A stretch of DNA of 64,000 nucleotides from Steinernema hermaphroditum (GCA_030435675.1 CM059621.1:6138001-6202000); one strand, 5' to 3'. Counted from the first letter of the stretch, positions 12,191-26,690 are shown. Translations and numbers: made by a program. The notes: generated by a model not told the origin, from the letters alone.

Positions 12191-14222
12191 CGTCGTCGAC
12201 ATAAATGGAAGACCTGCTTGACATCACCGCGGTTTTCGGAATACCACGTGTGTCTACATATTGCTGTATGTGCGTCTGATCTATAGGGGAATTCTTGGTC
12301 ATAAGCAAGCCTAGAAATATTAAAGTTCAACCTCGATAGGACGCGTTGCAAAGATCCCTTTTGAGTGTCGTGATCACGCTGTAGAAGAAGTAAGATTCAG
12401 TCGAATTTGAACAAAATATAGCATGAGTCCGATGTACTTAGAATCACTTTCCGAGCCGTGTATCATGCTGTCGTTTGGGAACACATAAGGCTCTGGAAAT
12501 TGAAAAAAAATTGTGATTAAGCAGCACTTTCATCTAATCTTAACTGAGTTCCTTTTATGAGAGACTGTAGGAAATTGACATCGCTTGTGATACCCCTATA
12601 ACATTGAAGTTACTAGAACCCTCACTGAAGGAAAAATCGCCGGCCATTACTTCTAGAGCAGCTGTATAAAATGGTATCAGTAGGACTGTTTGTTACGATT
12701 AGTGTGTGAATGTAAGTGGGTTTCTGTTGTTTTAGCTTTTAGCTCTTCAAATCTGCGCTTAATTAATTGTTTATCGGCGTATATGTGGAAAACACTCGTA
12801 AATGGCTTCGTAGAAACGAATGCTGGCATAACAGTTAAGAAATATATTTGTTAACTCGAATCAAATTACGACGATTTAGAACTGATTGAATGCCGTCTGA
12901 ACAAAGAATCCATTCATTAATCTGGTAGCTTTTGCACACACTAAATTACTTGAACAAGGCATTATTTTGCTGTACCGGCAAAATCGAATAATAAAAAATG
13001 ACAAAAAAAGGTATCGTAAAATAGGTAAAACGGTATTGCTAATGCAGTTACATGGAAAAAAAAGCAAGGAAACATCGTTGTTGACACATGGCAAAGCGGA
13101 AGTTTTCAGCGATTTTTCAGCGTTAGTCATTTTCTGCTATTTGGGTTTTGATATAATTACGAGAATCGCCTAATAAGCGAACAAAACACATTAAGACCAG
13201 AAACCGCATGTGAATGACAAAACATTTCTAATCTCCTATCTACGGACGCAAAACAAAAAAGTCAGTTGTGCATTTCTGTGTCATTCTGAAATTTCAACAA
13301 AAGAAATGTTTCTGATCCGTTTCTTGTCTGTCAGGAAATTAGAATTGTACATTGCCCGATGACTCTCCCTTGCATGCGAAATAGATTCGAATTGAGGTTT
13401 CTGTGTGCTTAACTACCGGCATACATGATACCAAACAAAGATAAGCCAAACACAAAACCGGTCCGATCCACTATTTAGAGTGGTTAGCCAATCATTAGCC
13501 CCTATGTATATTTTGACATCTCCGCGACATTCTGCAATGTGCTTTTCTGTACGCATGGTCGCATTTCGTATCGAATTCGATCGCATTCGATCATTCGGTT
13601 TCAAGTACGGCAAACCCTGTAGCGATTACTAATGTTCTAGCTTTCAAAGGAAATTGGGACACCCGGAAGCCGTGGTTGAGGGTAGATCAGACATGCTCTT
13701 TGATAGACAGTCTAAACAGCAACCTCATCTGAGCCATTATATATTCGTATGTATGATAGAGTAAAGAATTCCCCTATGTCAACCATACATCACAACGCCC
13801 ATAAACACAGTTCCAAACCGACCGCTCCACAAGTCCTACGTTCCTGGAGGTACTAGGATTTGCGTTTCTTTACAATTTTTGAGTAACTTTTAGTAATCAG
13901 TTACAGTTCGTTAGGCGTGTAATTTGCACCATCTATTCCTTTTTCGACTCTTACTATGTACTAATTGTGTGAATAATGACGTTTGCCTACGACAAGCACT
14001 GAGATAAACACCTTCCAGCCTGTTAGTCTACGTCATGACATGATGCATAAATACAGCGTTATTATAGTTTTCAGCTTTGATACTATAAATTGTCCCAAAT
14101 TGAGCGTAAGCCGAAAACAAGATTGTGATCTATGCAGAGTTTATCGACTCAGAGAGTGCGTAACATTAATTATGCAAAAAGCAGTGAGGACCCGAATTAA
14201 ATGGATATGAATAACGACACGC
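12191..14222. other. Intergenic, no gene seen
   Basis: About 2 kb of AT-rich DNA between receptor paralogues 1 and 2. Only short open frames without domain character. Confidence 0.4.
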
Positions 14223-15878
14223 TTATGCGGCATAGCGAATACGTGTTTTTCGTTCAGGAGCAATGGACACAGGTCCGTCACTCCAGTTGGCTTGTGTCTT
14301 GAAATCGGCAACCGTACAGCCGCGCATCACCATCGTTGCGCGTATTACAGTAACAGCGGTTTGCGCTTGGGCAGAGTCGAACTTCAATTTTGCAAGACGC
14401 TTCACTTGGCTTCTGTACTCGGGTCGGAAAATGAAGTTCAAGATTGTATCTATGACGGTCATGAATCTAAACAATGCTCATAGATCGACTAGACGCTGAT
14501 GGTGTCATACCCAGGTGTAGAGTACATCAATCCGACAACAATGTCGTTGACTGCAAACAGGCGATACCTAATCCCGAGCATAACTATGCTAGGGAAGGTA
14601 ATCATGACCATGGCGGTGCCAGTAACGCAGAGGAACAGTACGAGCTGAGGATCTCTCTTATTACCGTACTTCATCGATGTGTTCTTTCTCATTTTCTGAA
14701 GGTAGTGATCGAGTTAGTCGAACACTGAACAACGTACTTACCCTGTGGATGATGTAGATAGTCAAAAGACAGATGAAGCTTACTACGTAAGCGGACACAA
14801 CAAAACTGAAGTGGAAGGTCGCGTAGAAGGTCGACGTCGAGGTGATCACGGCACAGTGCCGAGTGTTGGCCATCTCGTAGTTGTGATAGGCCGAATAGCC
14901 GGCTAGACTGAGGAAACACTAAAATGTGCTCGATAGACAAATTCAATCCGGTGTGTCTAACCATTTCGATTAATCCTACTACGACCAAAGACAAGATCTT
15001 CGTTTTCGTCGTCACGTATGTACTGTAGAACTTCGGTTTGTACACCGCCAGAATGCGTTCTATCGAGAGTACGATCGTGATGAGTGCCGGAACTTCGGTA
15101 CCCATGATGAGGGCATGTACCCAGTATCGCTGAAACAATAGACATCAGACGGATGGTGACGACATTCTAGAAGGTGACATTCATCCAAGTGTGAAGTTCT
15201 TTTCTTTGTTAATATGTTCACGATTCTCTGAAATACACTAGCATAGTTTAGCAGACATGTAGGTGTACACGCTCCTCAAATACGCTTTCCACACAGCGTA
15301 AAACATTGGAATCCGTTTCCCAAGCATGTAGTTACACTTCTTGTTTTGAACAAACAGTTCTCAAAAGGGCCTTTTCTCCCCTTAATCCACCATTTTCCCC
15401 AGTTTCATATGATAGGGCATAAATCGGAAATAGACTTGCACGTCAAACGTAAGGGAAAACAAAAGAGAAACGTTTTCTTGCAGTCCACTTCCTGCATTGA
15501 CTCACTAGTTCCTCCTTACCTCAAAGAAGCACGCATGAAAACTAATGGGTTTTTCAAAAGTTCCATCAAGCACGGCTGATCCTCTCCCGATGGAGGTCAA
15601 GAAGTAGCATAGGCCATCAATCAGCTCCCCAAAATCGAGGGCCATGAAGAACAAGTACTTCCTCCTCAGCTCATGGTTTGTGCAGAACACTACTATGTCC
15701 AGTAAATTACAGCAGATAGCTGTCGTTCCTAAAAGAATCATTCAGTTTCCTGTAGAATACCAGTGGACCTACCAAGAATAATATATAAACCACACATAAA
15801 CCATGTTGACGCAGGGTCGAAGACGAAGTTGTTAGATACATTATCACTAGCTGCTTGGACAGCATTCGAGTCGTTCAT
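14223..15878 (-). CDS. Nematode 7TM chemoreceptor, paralogue 2 of 3, 6 exons
   Basis: A 362-residue receptor, near-identical to paralogue 1 through the membrane core. Exons in transcript order: 15773-15878, 15520-15728, 14962-15129, 14742-14918, 14511-14695, 14223-14466. The frame is open throughout. Key stretches: ALDFGELIDGLCYFLTSIGR, YWVHALIMGTEVPALITIV, IERILAVYKPKFY, VIDTILNFIFRPEYRSQ. The donor after exon 3 is GTTAGA, weaker than those of its paralogues. Two parts have diverged: the N-terminus before TM1, and the C-terminal tail, which is 16 residues longer than in paralogue 1 and unrelated after KFDSAQ. A recent tandem duplicate, same orientation, about 4.7 kb away. Confidence 0.82.
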
Positions 15879-18800
15879 GATGATCGTCGTTCAGAAAAGC
15901 TCAAGCACTGGGCCAGACGTTCTTAAGAAAAAGTATTATTCAAGAGGTTGGGCCGCGAAATGTATTTTCGTGGGAAAAACACCCAGAGTACACGGAGAAT
16001 TACACAAAGCTTTGGGGGGTAACCAACTTACCTTAGCAGAGAAATAAATCAACTTGAGTTGTTGTTCCAAACGTTATGAGTCGAACTTTCCTTTCCGACA
16101 AAACACGACAAGTCTAGTCTGAAATCAGGTTTTTTCAAAAACAGTCTCACATTTATACTTCAGCAAAACACGAAAGTACTTGTATAGGAAGTATATACGA
16201 CCATCTGCACAGTACTTAGTGATATATAAGGCGTCTGCCGACGTCAAATGGGTGTCTTCTTCCCGTCAACATATAATATGGCCACGACAATTACGTACAA
16301 ACGTAAGCATTGACAGTAAACTAGCTTAAACGCGAGGATGGATACAATTAGGAGATGTTTACCATATTCCGAATTGGATCTTTGATTTGATTCAAAAGGA
16401 ATAACAGGTTGTCATTACAATGACATGTGCAGCTTTCCGGTCGGTGAACAACAGGTGATTTACGTACGGAACAATAGTACTTCACTTAGAATAGAATTGT
16501 TGCCTTGAGTGGACATTTTGTGGGTAGGCATGACGCGAGGGCACCTTCCACACATTCTATATACCAGCAGTGCTGAGTAAAGTGAACAAGATATTTCAAT
16601 TGCAAGTGGTAACAAAGGAACCGAGCCAAGTGTGTACTGGATTGAAGGTTTGATTGGGATGTCGACCGAACCGAAAGTCACCTTTTTGGGCTCAGATATG
16701 GAGACAAATGTTGTGATGGTGCAAACAGTAATTTTCATATATGCGACAACTTTGAAGCTTCCACTCGCAATCAGATCGTTGCACATCATTCCAAGATCCG
16801 TCATACATCCCTTTTTCGAATGGAGCAAAACGTCGTTATGGAATCATAGTGATCCGTTTTTTCCGAACTGCATGCATGAACATCCACTCTACCATGCCTC
16901 AACCAGATCGGTGTATATCATATGAACTGGTATGAACACCCTTATGAACAATTCTCGATAATGTATATGGGCGTACGGAAAACCCCTGGTGCTTGAATTA
17001 ATTGAAATGGTGTTCTTCATTTTTGTTAATGATCAACTGCTTCCCGCATGGGCAAGTTAAGTATTATTCTCTGGTGGGAGACGATAAGTTGATGGATTAC
17101 GTTCCACACATATCGCATTTTCTATTTGTTATAATTTATTTAGTTCCTTCATATATTGCGAGAAGGTAAAGACTACCACTATAGCGGATTCTGTGTGAAA
17201 TCGTGATTCACTTAATGCTAAAACTAATTTGTCCACATTTGACAGGTTTTGGTCTGTATTCTCTTTCTATTCAATTTATTAAATGGACAACTCATGCATA
17301 TTGAATGCTTAAATAGGGGACGAATGCTCGAAGTGTATGGGTCAGTAGATACTGGATACACTTTGGAATGCCTGTGGTAGATTGAGCTTGCAAGGGGCAT
17401 TTATCCCTTGCTTTTCGATACTCATTGTCGCCAAGAAAATGTGTAATATTGAATCTGAACATATCGAACATGAAACCTAATTACTTTGTTCTCCACGTGA
17501 TAATAATAAGACCTACCGTATCACAAATTGAGTAAGGTGATAAGTGGATAATTTACTCGACTAATACCGATCATTCTATTATGCCAAATGAAGGCGCTTC
17601 TTCCGCATTCTCCACAAATTCGCACTGTTCCGTGCGGAATATTAGAAAGTATCAAAACATCAACCTGGCATTATGTCCCTACGATCTGCGGTGCCTCAGT
17701 CTGAATAGTGTGTGTCATGCTTTGTGACCGTACGGATATTAGCAGGAACACCCTCTTGGGAAAGTAATTCTTCATGCGATGTTAAAAAATGCTTGCGCAA
17801 ACAATCTCGTGTTATGTGTTGATTGAGGGCGCATTGAAAAAACATCGTTACTTCTCAAACTGTGATTCACGATGTCTGAGGGTTTTTGCACTGTGCACTC
17901 AGTCGAAACTAAGCAGTAAAGTACACAGGAAAAAGCAAAGATGTGGGAAAGATATGCATCAGCGACGCCAACGGGAACGCCAAAGATCAGAAACAATTTT
18001 TAAACAACATGTTGATGAAAAAGCTATTCACTGAGGGGGAACATTGTCTACTTCTACGAGTCACCTTGCAACTCTGGGATACCACTTTCATTCTGGGATA
18101 CCACTTTGCCTAATACCACAAAAAGCACGAAAAATCAAGATAAATTGACAAGTTCGACTACAGTATTTCCAGCTCGACTTACAGTATTTCTGGGCCGTTT
18201 GCAATTCTCGGACCTATATAGGGCAATCAGCCTGATGCGGCACTTCACTTGGACTCTTGAGAAATTGCACAGAAAGGGGCTCTACTCACATGCGGTGCTA
18301 ACTAGTCGCACTTTTCGCGACTGTCCTAAAGAGGATAGTATAGCAATTTGCAAAAGTGCGAAACATTTCATGAAAAAAAGAAATTTGCATTTATCGGTTT
18401 GCTTGGGCTTAGAAATGAGCGTCCACGAAGATTCGCCATTCTTGACGGTCTCCTCACCATTCTGAGTTTTTAGATGTGCGAAAAAAAACTTTTCAACTTT
18501 TCACCTTTATGTCCGGAACTTAGAGTTCATTCTAGCATCAGAGGACTATCTGATTGGCCTAGGCTTGTTATTGCAGGATTGTTTCTATTGCCACATGCTT
18601 GGCTCTAAAGGTCAGCGAGCCTCTACCCAGTCCGATATGTGGACCTATTAATCTCTAAACTTTGAGCGTGATCAGCGCCTAACATGTCGGAATGGTTTCC
18701 GTGTTAGATTGAGCTTATAAGGTGATATCCTTGCGGTTAGGCGGCCCGATTTCGTGACAGCAGAAGGTATCCATTGAGACCCTATTATGTACCTTTAGAC

Positions 18801-19867
18801 ATCTGATGTGAGATTATACATAGGAACACACCGCGAACTGCAACAAAACTACTTGAGAGTCAAACGGCATACGCCCGTAAACACAAACAGAACTACCTAA
18901 ATGAGTAATCTGTTTTGATATCCTGTAGGAGCGGTCGACCTTCCCAAAACATGTTTCTCGAAATTAATTAACATCGTAACGAAGTGCCTCATTACGTATT
19001 TCGGACGCTGCATATTATCAGATGGACGCACGTACTTATCCGGAACGATCACGCATCAAGCAGATGGCATGAGTCCGTGTTATGCACAAAAAATCTGAAC
19101 TCTTTGTTTTCGCAGACAGATGACGCTTCAAAATTTACGCCCGCGAATTTTTTGTAGTCGGAAGAGCTTCGTTGTATATAGGTTCATATGGTGATTGGAC
19201 CCTCTCTTCAGCAGTTTACGTCCAAGCAAATTTAAGTGGCTTGAGAGAAAACGTTGAAATATGTGTCTTTGGTGAGTAGCTGGGTTTGTGTTACCTAATA
19301 CGACGTGTATTATGACTTCAAAACGTATGACGGAACAGGAAGTTCGCGCGGAGAATTATCAAAAAAATACAATTCGTACGTGTGAAACATCACGTTCAAG
19401 GGTTCTTTTGTATTCTCGAATGCTTGCATCGGCGACTAAGGGAAAACGATTTATTCGATGTGCTTCTTCTTCCCTCGCGTCGTCTTCATTTTCGATGGTT
19501 TACTGTAGTGCGTTCATCACAAATTGAACGCGACTGAGCGCGATTTTGCGCTCTTCAGGCACCCAGAGCCACGTAGCCGGGCGGAAACACATGAAAGACT
19601 TGACGACCATTCGGACTGAGCCCTCCAGGCGGTAAGATCATCACAAAACAGATTGAAAGTGACACAAAATTGTAAAGATACGGCTAATGGAACTGGAGCT
19701 CTTACCTAAACTCTCTTCGTGCTCATTGCGGACGTGTTTAATTCGAAATCGGGCCGGGTATGATCAGCGCCGGCTTTAGTCCTCATTGTATCTACTGAAA
19801 ATAGACCCAAGAATGACGCAGATTCGAGTAGATATCCGATCGGAGAGGCGCGAATGCTAAAGCACAG
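15879..19867. other. Intergenic, no gene seen
   Basis: About 4 kb without a supported gene. Open frames near 16460-16828 (minus) and 18106-18465 (plus) lack hydrophobic pattern, domain motif or splice context. No tRNA or rRNA recognised. Confidence 0.4.
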
Positions 19868-20115
19868 CGGCAAAGTGGTGTGAGAAAACCATCATCGAAG
19901 CAGCTCGCGGCACAGATTTCGGAGCAGCGCGGGTGGTCGGACGGTGGTGACAATCTTCTTCGGTGGAATTGCGGTAGAATTCCCTAGTGTTCCAAGCCTT
20001 CTGAGAACCAGGGAGATCAGTGTGCCTGCAACGACGGCCGAGAACGACTCAACTCATCTAGCGAACTTCGGAGAGATCGATTGGACGACCCGACCGATCG
20101 CCACCGACACAAATG
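19868..20115 (+). repeat. Dispersed repeat family R1, copy
   Basis: Contains CATCATCGAAGCAGCTCG, a GTGGAATTGCGGTAG block, CCTTCTGAGAACCAGGG, then GAACGACTCAACTCATCTAG and CGACCCGACCGATCGC, in the same order as in the copy ending at 24545. Confidence 0.55.
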
Positions 20116-20693
20116 TAAGATGACCGAAAAGCACAACAGTAGAAAGACGTGTAAGTGTACTCTTAATCGCTGTTTAACAGAAAATCAGTGTTGTCGGAAA
20201 GCGAATTCTGCAAATCACTAGAAATGCAGCTGCTCTCAGTCATACGCTCCAGTCAGTACAAGTTTACAATTTAATAACATTTGATAATTTTATGGCTTGC
20301 TCCATTTGCCACGCTTTGCTACATCTAAAGTACATATACAAAATATTAGCTATTTCTGTCAACAAAAAGGACAAGTGGATCAAACTGTTCATCGAAGATC
20401 TCCTTCAAATTTTAAGTTGAAATTTGATCCGGCAGTTTGATTGGAAGTTCTCAGCTGTGAGTTCATTTGACGATACCCATTGGAGATGGAGAAGTGTGCA
20501 GACCCTTTTGCCATCAGTTCGCGTTGATTATACACATTTCGGAACGGTTCTGTTCGTAGAGCAGTTCTGTTGCAGTTCTGTTCTATATGTGAAACATGGC
20601 GCCATTGTTATGCCACCACTCGATACAAGCTGTTATTATGAATAACAAGCTAAAGCAATTTACTCGACCACAACTAACTAAATAACGCATAAA
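20116..20693. other. Intergenic, no gene seen
   Basis: Downstream of receptor paralogue 3; no feature recognised. Confidence 0.35.
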
Positions 20694-22766
20694 TTAATTG
20701 CGCGTCGACGGCTTCATAGCAGTGACAGCGGTCACCGTGACCGTAAACATTTTTGACTCGGATGAGTCAAACTTCAGTTTGAGTAGACGCTTAAGTTGGC
20801 TTCTATATTCCGGACGGAATATGAAGTTCAGGAAAGTGTTTGTGATTGACAAGAACCTAAATCGATAATGTAGATAGCGCAGTTCGAAAGCTTTCGCACC
20901 CGGTGGTTGAGTAAGTTAGTCCAACGATGATATCGTTTACGGCCCACCAGTGCCATCTGATTCCGATCATGACGATGCTCGGCATCGACACCAGAATGAT
21001 CGAGGTGCCCGTGACGGACAGGAACAGTGCGAGCTGAGGGTCCTTCTTTTTGCCATACATCTTCGTGGCGTTCTTCTTCATTCTCTGAACGGCAAGAGTG
21101 AATCGACTGGAAACTACAGTTCCTACCTTGTGGATAACGTAGATAATGAGAAGTGATATGAAGCTAACCACATAGGCACTGATAACGAAGGTGAAGTGAA
21201 AGGTGGAAAAATATGTGGCTGTAGAAGTGATGACGGCACAGTGCCTGGTGTTCGACTCTTCGTAGTTGTGGTAGGCAGAGAAGCCTGCTACCGTCAAGAA
21301 GCACTAAAGGTTATCGATAAGTGGTCACATCGAGCAAGAAGCAATATACCAGCTGAACGATACCGACTGCAATAAGTGACAACATTTTGGTTTTGGTCGT
21401 TATGTAGGAGCTGTAGAACTTTGGCTTCTGCACAGCAATGATCCTCTCTGTGGCGATCACTATCGTGATCAGAGCTGGAAGTTCGGTGCCCATAATGAGA
21501 GCGTGAACCCAGTAGCGCTGAAATGAACGTAAGTAAGAACCGAAGCCGGAAATCACACAAGGGTCAAATCCTTTTCCTTTGAATTAGACGTTATTGCCCT
21601 AGTACTAAACTGTGCACTTTTTAGCTTGTGCAAGGGACCGGAGAAGAGTATATACATGGATCGGGTTAAAAATGGTCCAATTTGTAGCTGTATCAGGAAC
21701 CGTGGTATGCGACACGAATTTTGGATAGGATGAGCCATCGGTCATAGGTTCCGGTGTGGACCGGGTACAGGATAAGACACTAATCGGGGAAAGAGCCACG
21801 TACAGAGAGCAGATGAGATAAGGCGTGACAAGGATCAGGGAAATGATGAAGAATTTAACTAAACTCATGACTCACCGGACCTACCAATACTACAATGCGC
21901 ACTTTTTAGCTTAAATACGGTGGACGATATCAACATTTTGATCCGTATCTTAATGCCTTTCTTCTTAACCGCATCTGTTTGGACATTTCATAAATTCGAA
22001 CCCGATATCAGCACAGTCTTTGGGAAACCCGTTGGTGACTACCTCTACAACTTTTCCTACAGAGATGCGCCTGCCCTACTTCTAAAGGCCGGCCATACTA
22101 GTGTGACACCGGTTCTGCATGCGTAGCGCTTCTTCAATAAGCTAACCCAGACGACAGCCCCAATGCAAAGACATCTGTTACAAATTGTAAATCTGAAGGA
22201 GCGTTCTCTCGGCCCTTCTTTCTATACTGTTTCTGCTGATCTGCTGAGACGTGGGACAAGAGGAGAATAGACAGCGAACCTGTGTCATCCAAATAGGATC
22301 TTGCCTAATAAAGTGAGGAAGCTGCCCATTTCGTCTTTCGGCACGTTCACATGTTCTATCTTCACATCACATATCAAAAGTAGTGACTAGCTCACCTCGA
22401 AGAAACACTCGTGGAAGCTAATCGGTTTTCCAAATGTTCCTTTTAAGACTGCTGACCCTCTTCCTACAGCCGTCAAGAAGTAACACAGCCCGTCGATGAG
22501 TTCTCCGAAGTCCAAGGCGATGAAGAACATATACTTTCTCCTTAGCTCGTTATTCGTGAAGAAGATGAAGATGTCGAGGATGTTAGAGAACATAGCAAGC
22601 GTTCCTTAACGCATTCGTGAACGACCTCTACCACTGAATAGTACCAACCTAGAAGAAGGTACAAGGAGCACATAAACAGTGTGGGTGTTGGATTTCCGAA
22701 GACGAACTGACTTGTAAGATGTTCACCGGCATAGTCCAAGGTTCCGTTTGTGACGTTCGTGGCCAT
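20694..22766 (-). CDS. Nematode 7TM chemoreceptor, paralogue 3 of 3, 6 exons
   Basis: A 339-residue receptor. Exons in transcript order: 22649-22766, 22396-22604, 21350-21517, 21127-21303, 20900-21084, 20694-20856. Exons 2-5 are exactly as long as in paralogues 1 and 2 (209, 168, 177, 185 bp) although the sequence has diverged clearly. Motifs: ELRRKYMFFIALDFGELIDG, FHECFFE, YWVHALIMGTELPALITIV, TERIIAVQKPKFY, MKKNATKMYGKKKDPQL, NTFLNFIFRPEYRSQ. Start at 22766 gives an extracellular tail with two N-glycosylation sequons (NVTNGT). All introns are GT/AG. Intact and probably functional; the oldest branch of the trio in this window. Confidence 0.85.
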
Positions 22767-23989
22767 TGAGAATAACAAGCGTGATGGCTTTCAGCAGGAA
22801 GTTTCTGAAGTAGGCACGAGTGACTAGTCAAGTGACTAATAGATCTTTGCTCTCATAACTATCACATAACGCGATAAACCTTCGAAATCGAAATTAAGCA
22901 CTATGCGTCAAAATCAAGTGGTAAAGACAGAAACTGAACTAACTGCGGGTCGGCACTTTCGCAGTAGAGTAAAGCATATAAAGCATATGACATGCAAAAC
23001 AACGACTAAGCTTCATTGTTTTCAAGCCCAGCCTGAGGTCATCTAACGACTCCACATCAAAACAACGTCCAAAAGTGTGTGCTTAACTTTATTAGTCACT
23101 GAGGTTCTTGTACGACTTTACACTTTTTCATCAACGTCGCGCAAAACACAAAGGAAAACCCTATCGCATCGTTCTTGCCCTACTTCTGCTATACTCGGCG
23201 CAGTACAAAACATACGCAAAGAGTGCAGCCTTGGGTGTACGGTGAAGAGCTGAATAAGGGGGCTGATTGGTGGTGAACCATTGAGTATTGAGGCATTAAG
23301 TAGGTGCACCATCTCACCCATCGCTGCATATTAAAGAGGAATTCTATAAAAAATGGAATTGATGTAAACGGACATCTTCTGCAGCCGTTAAGATTCTGAA
23401 CATCCCTTTCCTTACAGCCATTTTTAACTTTTTTTTTCATTTTTCATCATTTGTAACTTGGCTACGATTTCTTAGTGCCATTGAACATGCTGGTGGGCAA
23501 ACATAACTGTCAGATCAGAAGTGCAAACCAGGTGGTTAAGCGAAATCAAGGATTGCGAAATTTCACCGAATCAGCATCTCGGTGTCGGATACCTAAAGGT
23601 GTTACGACATCGGCGAAAGTCTGAAAATAGTCACTGACATAAATCACTGATTATAGATATCCCCAACTTTCGAAATTGTTTCGAATACGATAGACATCCA
23701 ACCGTACCAAACCGAGTCGAAAAAACAGCGTACAAAAGAGCTCCATGAAGGACTCCACGTTCCGTCGAATAATGTTGCTCGCGACGGGTTGCTTGGGTTC
23801 GCGAACAATAGAATGCCAATCCAGCGTTGACGTTTTTTACTATTAGTTTGCAAAGCTTGAAACAGAACACAAGGAAGTTAACAACACACTATAATACAGA
23901 TCGACGACAACAACACACCGGAAGTAACGAAGTTCTCGGAATTGGAGCGCAATATTTACACATGTTGAGAATTATTTTATCGAGCTTTA
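22767..23989. other. Intergenic, no gene seen
   Basis: Upstream of receptor paralogue 3. No exon recognised on either strand. Confidence 0.35.
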
Positions 23990-24545
23990 CTCTTCAATCA
24001 GCGGCATACGCTGAGCATGGCGACGTAGCACGAAGAAGAACAGTATCGCACCGTAGTCATTGCTTCTTTTCTTTCTTCAGCACGGGGCGGAATGTCTGAG
24101 CTGAAGACGGCGATCCCGTTAGTTTGGGTACTGGAGAGGCCAAGAGCTGATGCCAGAAGAGGCGCAGACGATGAAGCACAGCGAACGGAGCGAATCTAAT
24201 CTTCGTTACGGCTTACAGAGCAAAATCAGAGCGTCTTCGGCGGCTACGAGGCGAAGAGATCAATCCAGAATAGATGCGGCAGTGTGGCGAGGGGGCCAAA
24301 TGGAATCCCATAATCTGGACAGCTGGCGGTGCAAACTTCGTGGTTTCACCGGTTCCACATGACGGTGCGGGTGGAGTCGGGTGGTGGTGACTGGATTCTT
24401 GGCAAGACGGTGGAACTACGGCCCCTGGTCTTCTGGAAACCAGGGCGATCATTGCGCTGAACGACCGCTCACTCAACTCATCTAGCGAACTTCAGACAGA
24501 GCGAGTGGATGACCCGACCGATCGCTGGGGACACAAGCAAAAATC
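23990..24545 (+). repeat. Dispersed repeat family R1, long copy
   Basis: Shares with 26255-26690 the 5' blocks ACGCTG..., CACCGTAGTCATTGCTTCTT and TTTCTTTCTTC, and the 3' blocks GTGGAACTACGGCCCCTGG and GAACGACCGCTCACTCAACT, ending in GATCGCTGGGGACACAA. The most complete R1 copy outside the 45-51 kb region. Confidence 0.6.
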
Positions 24546-26254
24546 TGATCCGTACATTATTTTCGAGTTGATTCGTTGAAAGCATAGGTGTGAAGGAAAG
24601 TGGTGTAGATTGAAGTTTATTGGCGCTGGATAATAAACTCTGGAAAATCTGATTTACTTAATAAGGTACGTCTGACTGGTGAATCAGAATTAACGGAAAC
24701 AGCGGAATGATGTGAAGCTTTTGTTGAACACATGCCCAAGATACTCATTCGTTAGCTATCTGAAGGTTGTCGTACGTCGCCACTCTCTATCGCTTCCCAA
24801 AAAAATAGACACTTTATTGGTTGCATCCATAATACATAGTCCATTCTTGCTACAAATCTGAAACAGCACAAACACTCCAGCTTAAAAACAGTTTGAAATC
24901 TGGTCCAGCTTACAGCACTAAACTAAACAGAGAAGTAATCTCGAGAAAAAAGGGATGATATCACATTTGTTTTGGTGTAACGCCTTCTTCTTCCTCTTTA
25001 AGATCAGTCATGCGTGCTCTTGATCCTACAGTATATAGAGAAAGGGCACGTGCTCTAAGAAAGGACGCTTTCTTTCAGCGAAAAAAATGGCAATTTCGCG
25101 ATACAAATATTATCTCATACGCCTTATCTATATCACGAATGTTCCACTAATTCAATTCTCCTTTTTTATCCAGTAGAGGTTAGGTTGTGTAGGTGCGCAT
25201 TCTGGCTACTCCACACACCCCGAGAACAGCACCTAACGGAAATCCAGTAATTAAAAGAGAATGAGCTTGTTTCAAATTAAATCTGAAGCCAGTGTGTGTG
25301 GTGAGATCTTATTATTCGGTGACCTACGCCCAGTTACTTTCAACAATGCATTAAAAATAGCGAATAAAGCCAGTTCAACAGGTCTGTCCACTAATGAGAA
25401 GGCGCTATAGTGCACATACATAAACAACAATACCCTTAGGTTTATAGGTTGAATGTGTTTCACTCACGAACGAGAATAATTAAGTTAATTGGTTCGGTTT
25501 ACTTGGTAGTCCACCAACAATACTGTGCGGCAAAGGACATCTCCAGTGTACATTAGATGCAAAATGTGAAAGATGATCCGTAAAGATTGTTTCAAATATA
25601 TGAGAAACCTAAATGTTGGCGTTCCTGGGATTGTTAGGCCGGCTTAGTAAGCAGATTGTGATTTGTCACACATATAGGAGAACATTCTCTGTCGCACATG
25701 AAATGTGGGTGTTGTCGTTAAATCACTTATTCTGTTTCGCGCTACGTAATGTAGACCGAACTTAAATTGCGATCAACCATGCTTATAGCACAAACAAAGT
25801 CGTTTATTTACAAGTTTAAACAACATGTTTTCCCTACTACCATTAAAACTTCAGGGGCATTCGGATGAAACAGAAGAGTGATGAACTGAAAGAACGCACT
25901 TTTCATCGAAAACAGAATATTGCCTTTGCACAACGTGTGGCTACTTATGTTCAAGTCTTCTGTAGACAACTATCTAAACGATTTAAGTTGGGGTTTCATC
26001 AGTTTTAAATAAGCTTCACCGACTGTGCTATTGCAATATTTTTTCTTGACGTGCAGTGAAGAGCGTACCGGTAGACATGCTATTCAGACAGTCTCTTTAG
26101 AAGTCATTTCGGAGAGCACCCAAACATGAGATAGAAAAACGGCTTTGGCAGTGCAAAGCGTATCGTACTACGCAGAGAAGAACAACGTCACACCATGCAA
26201 GGCACAAAGAAGACAATAACCCAATTCTTCTCAAACCAACAACAGAAATCTTTA
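24546..26254. other. Intergenic, no gene seen
   Basis: About 1.7 kb of AT-rich DNA between two R1 copies with no supported feature. Confidence 0.4.
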
Positions 26255-26690
26255 ATCAACGGCTTACGCTGTACAAAGCGTCGTACAAAGGACAAAAAAA
26301 AAGATACATAACACACCGTAGTCATCGCTTCTTTTCTTTCTTCGGCCAAGGGGCACTATATCGAGCTACCATGGGAAGCGTTTCACCAACTTTTTCTTGA
26401 CCGTACCGACGGTAGGCAAAGAGGTGCAACGTTGGAGCTGAAGACAGTGTGGCCCAACGAGCGAAGTGCAATCCTGGGTGGCTGAAGGAGCAGGGTTCAG
26501 AGTTTCAGAGAGACGTCGGCATTTCCGGGCGGCGCGGCTGATTGCGGTTGTGATTGTATTCTTAGCGAGACGTTGGAACTACGACTCCCTGATGTTCCAG
26601 GCCTTCTGGAAGCCGGGGATGATCATTGCGCCGAGAACGACCGCTCACTCAGAGAGAGCGAAGTGTGAGTGTTACTACGACTTTTCTCTT
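26255..26690 (+). repeat. Dispersed repeat family R1, copy
   Basis: Blocks CACCGTAGTCATCGCTTCTT, GAGCTGAAGACAGTG, TTGGAACTACGACTCCCTGA and GAGAACGACCGCTCACTCAG match the long copy at 23990-24545 in order. The 3' end is shorter. Confidence 0.6.

Noticed and set aside
16460..16828. 122-codon minus-strand open frame
   Set aside because: No family motif, no splice context and no similarity to neighbours; likely chance.
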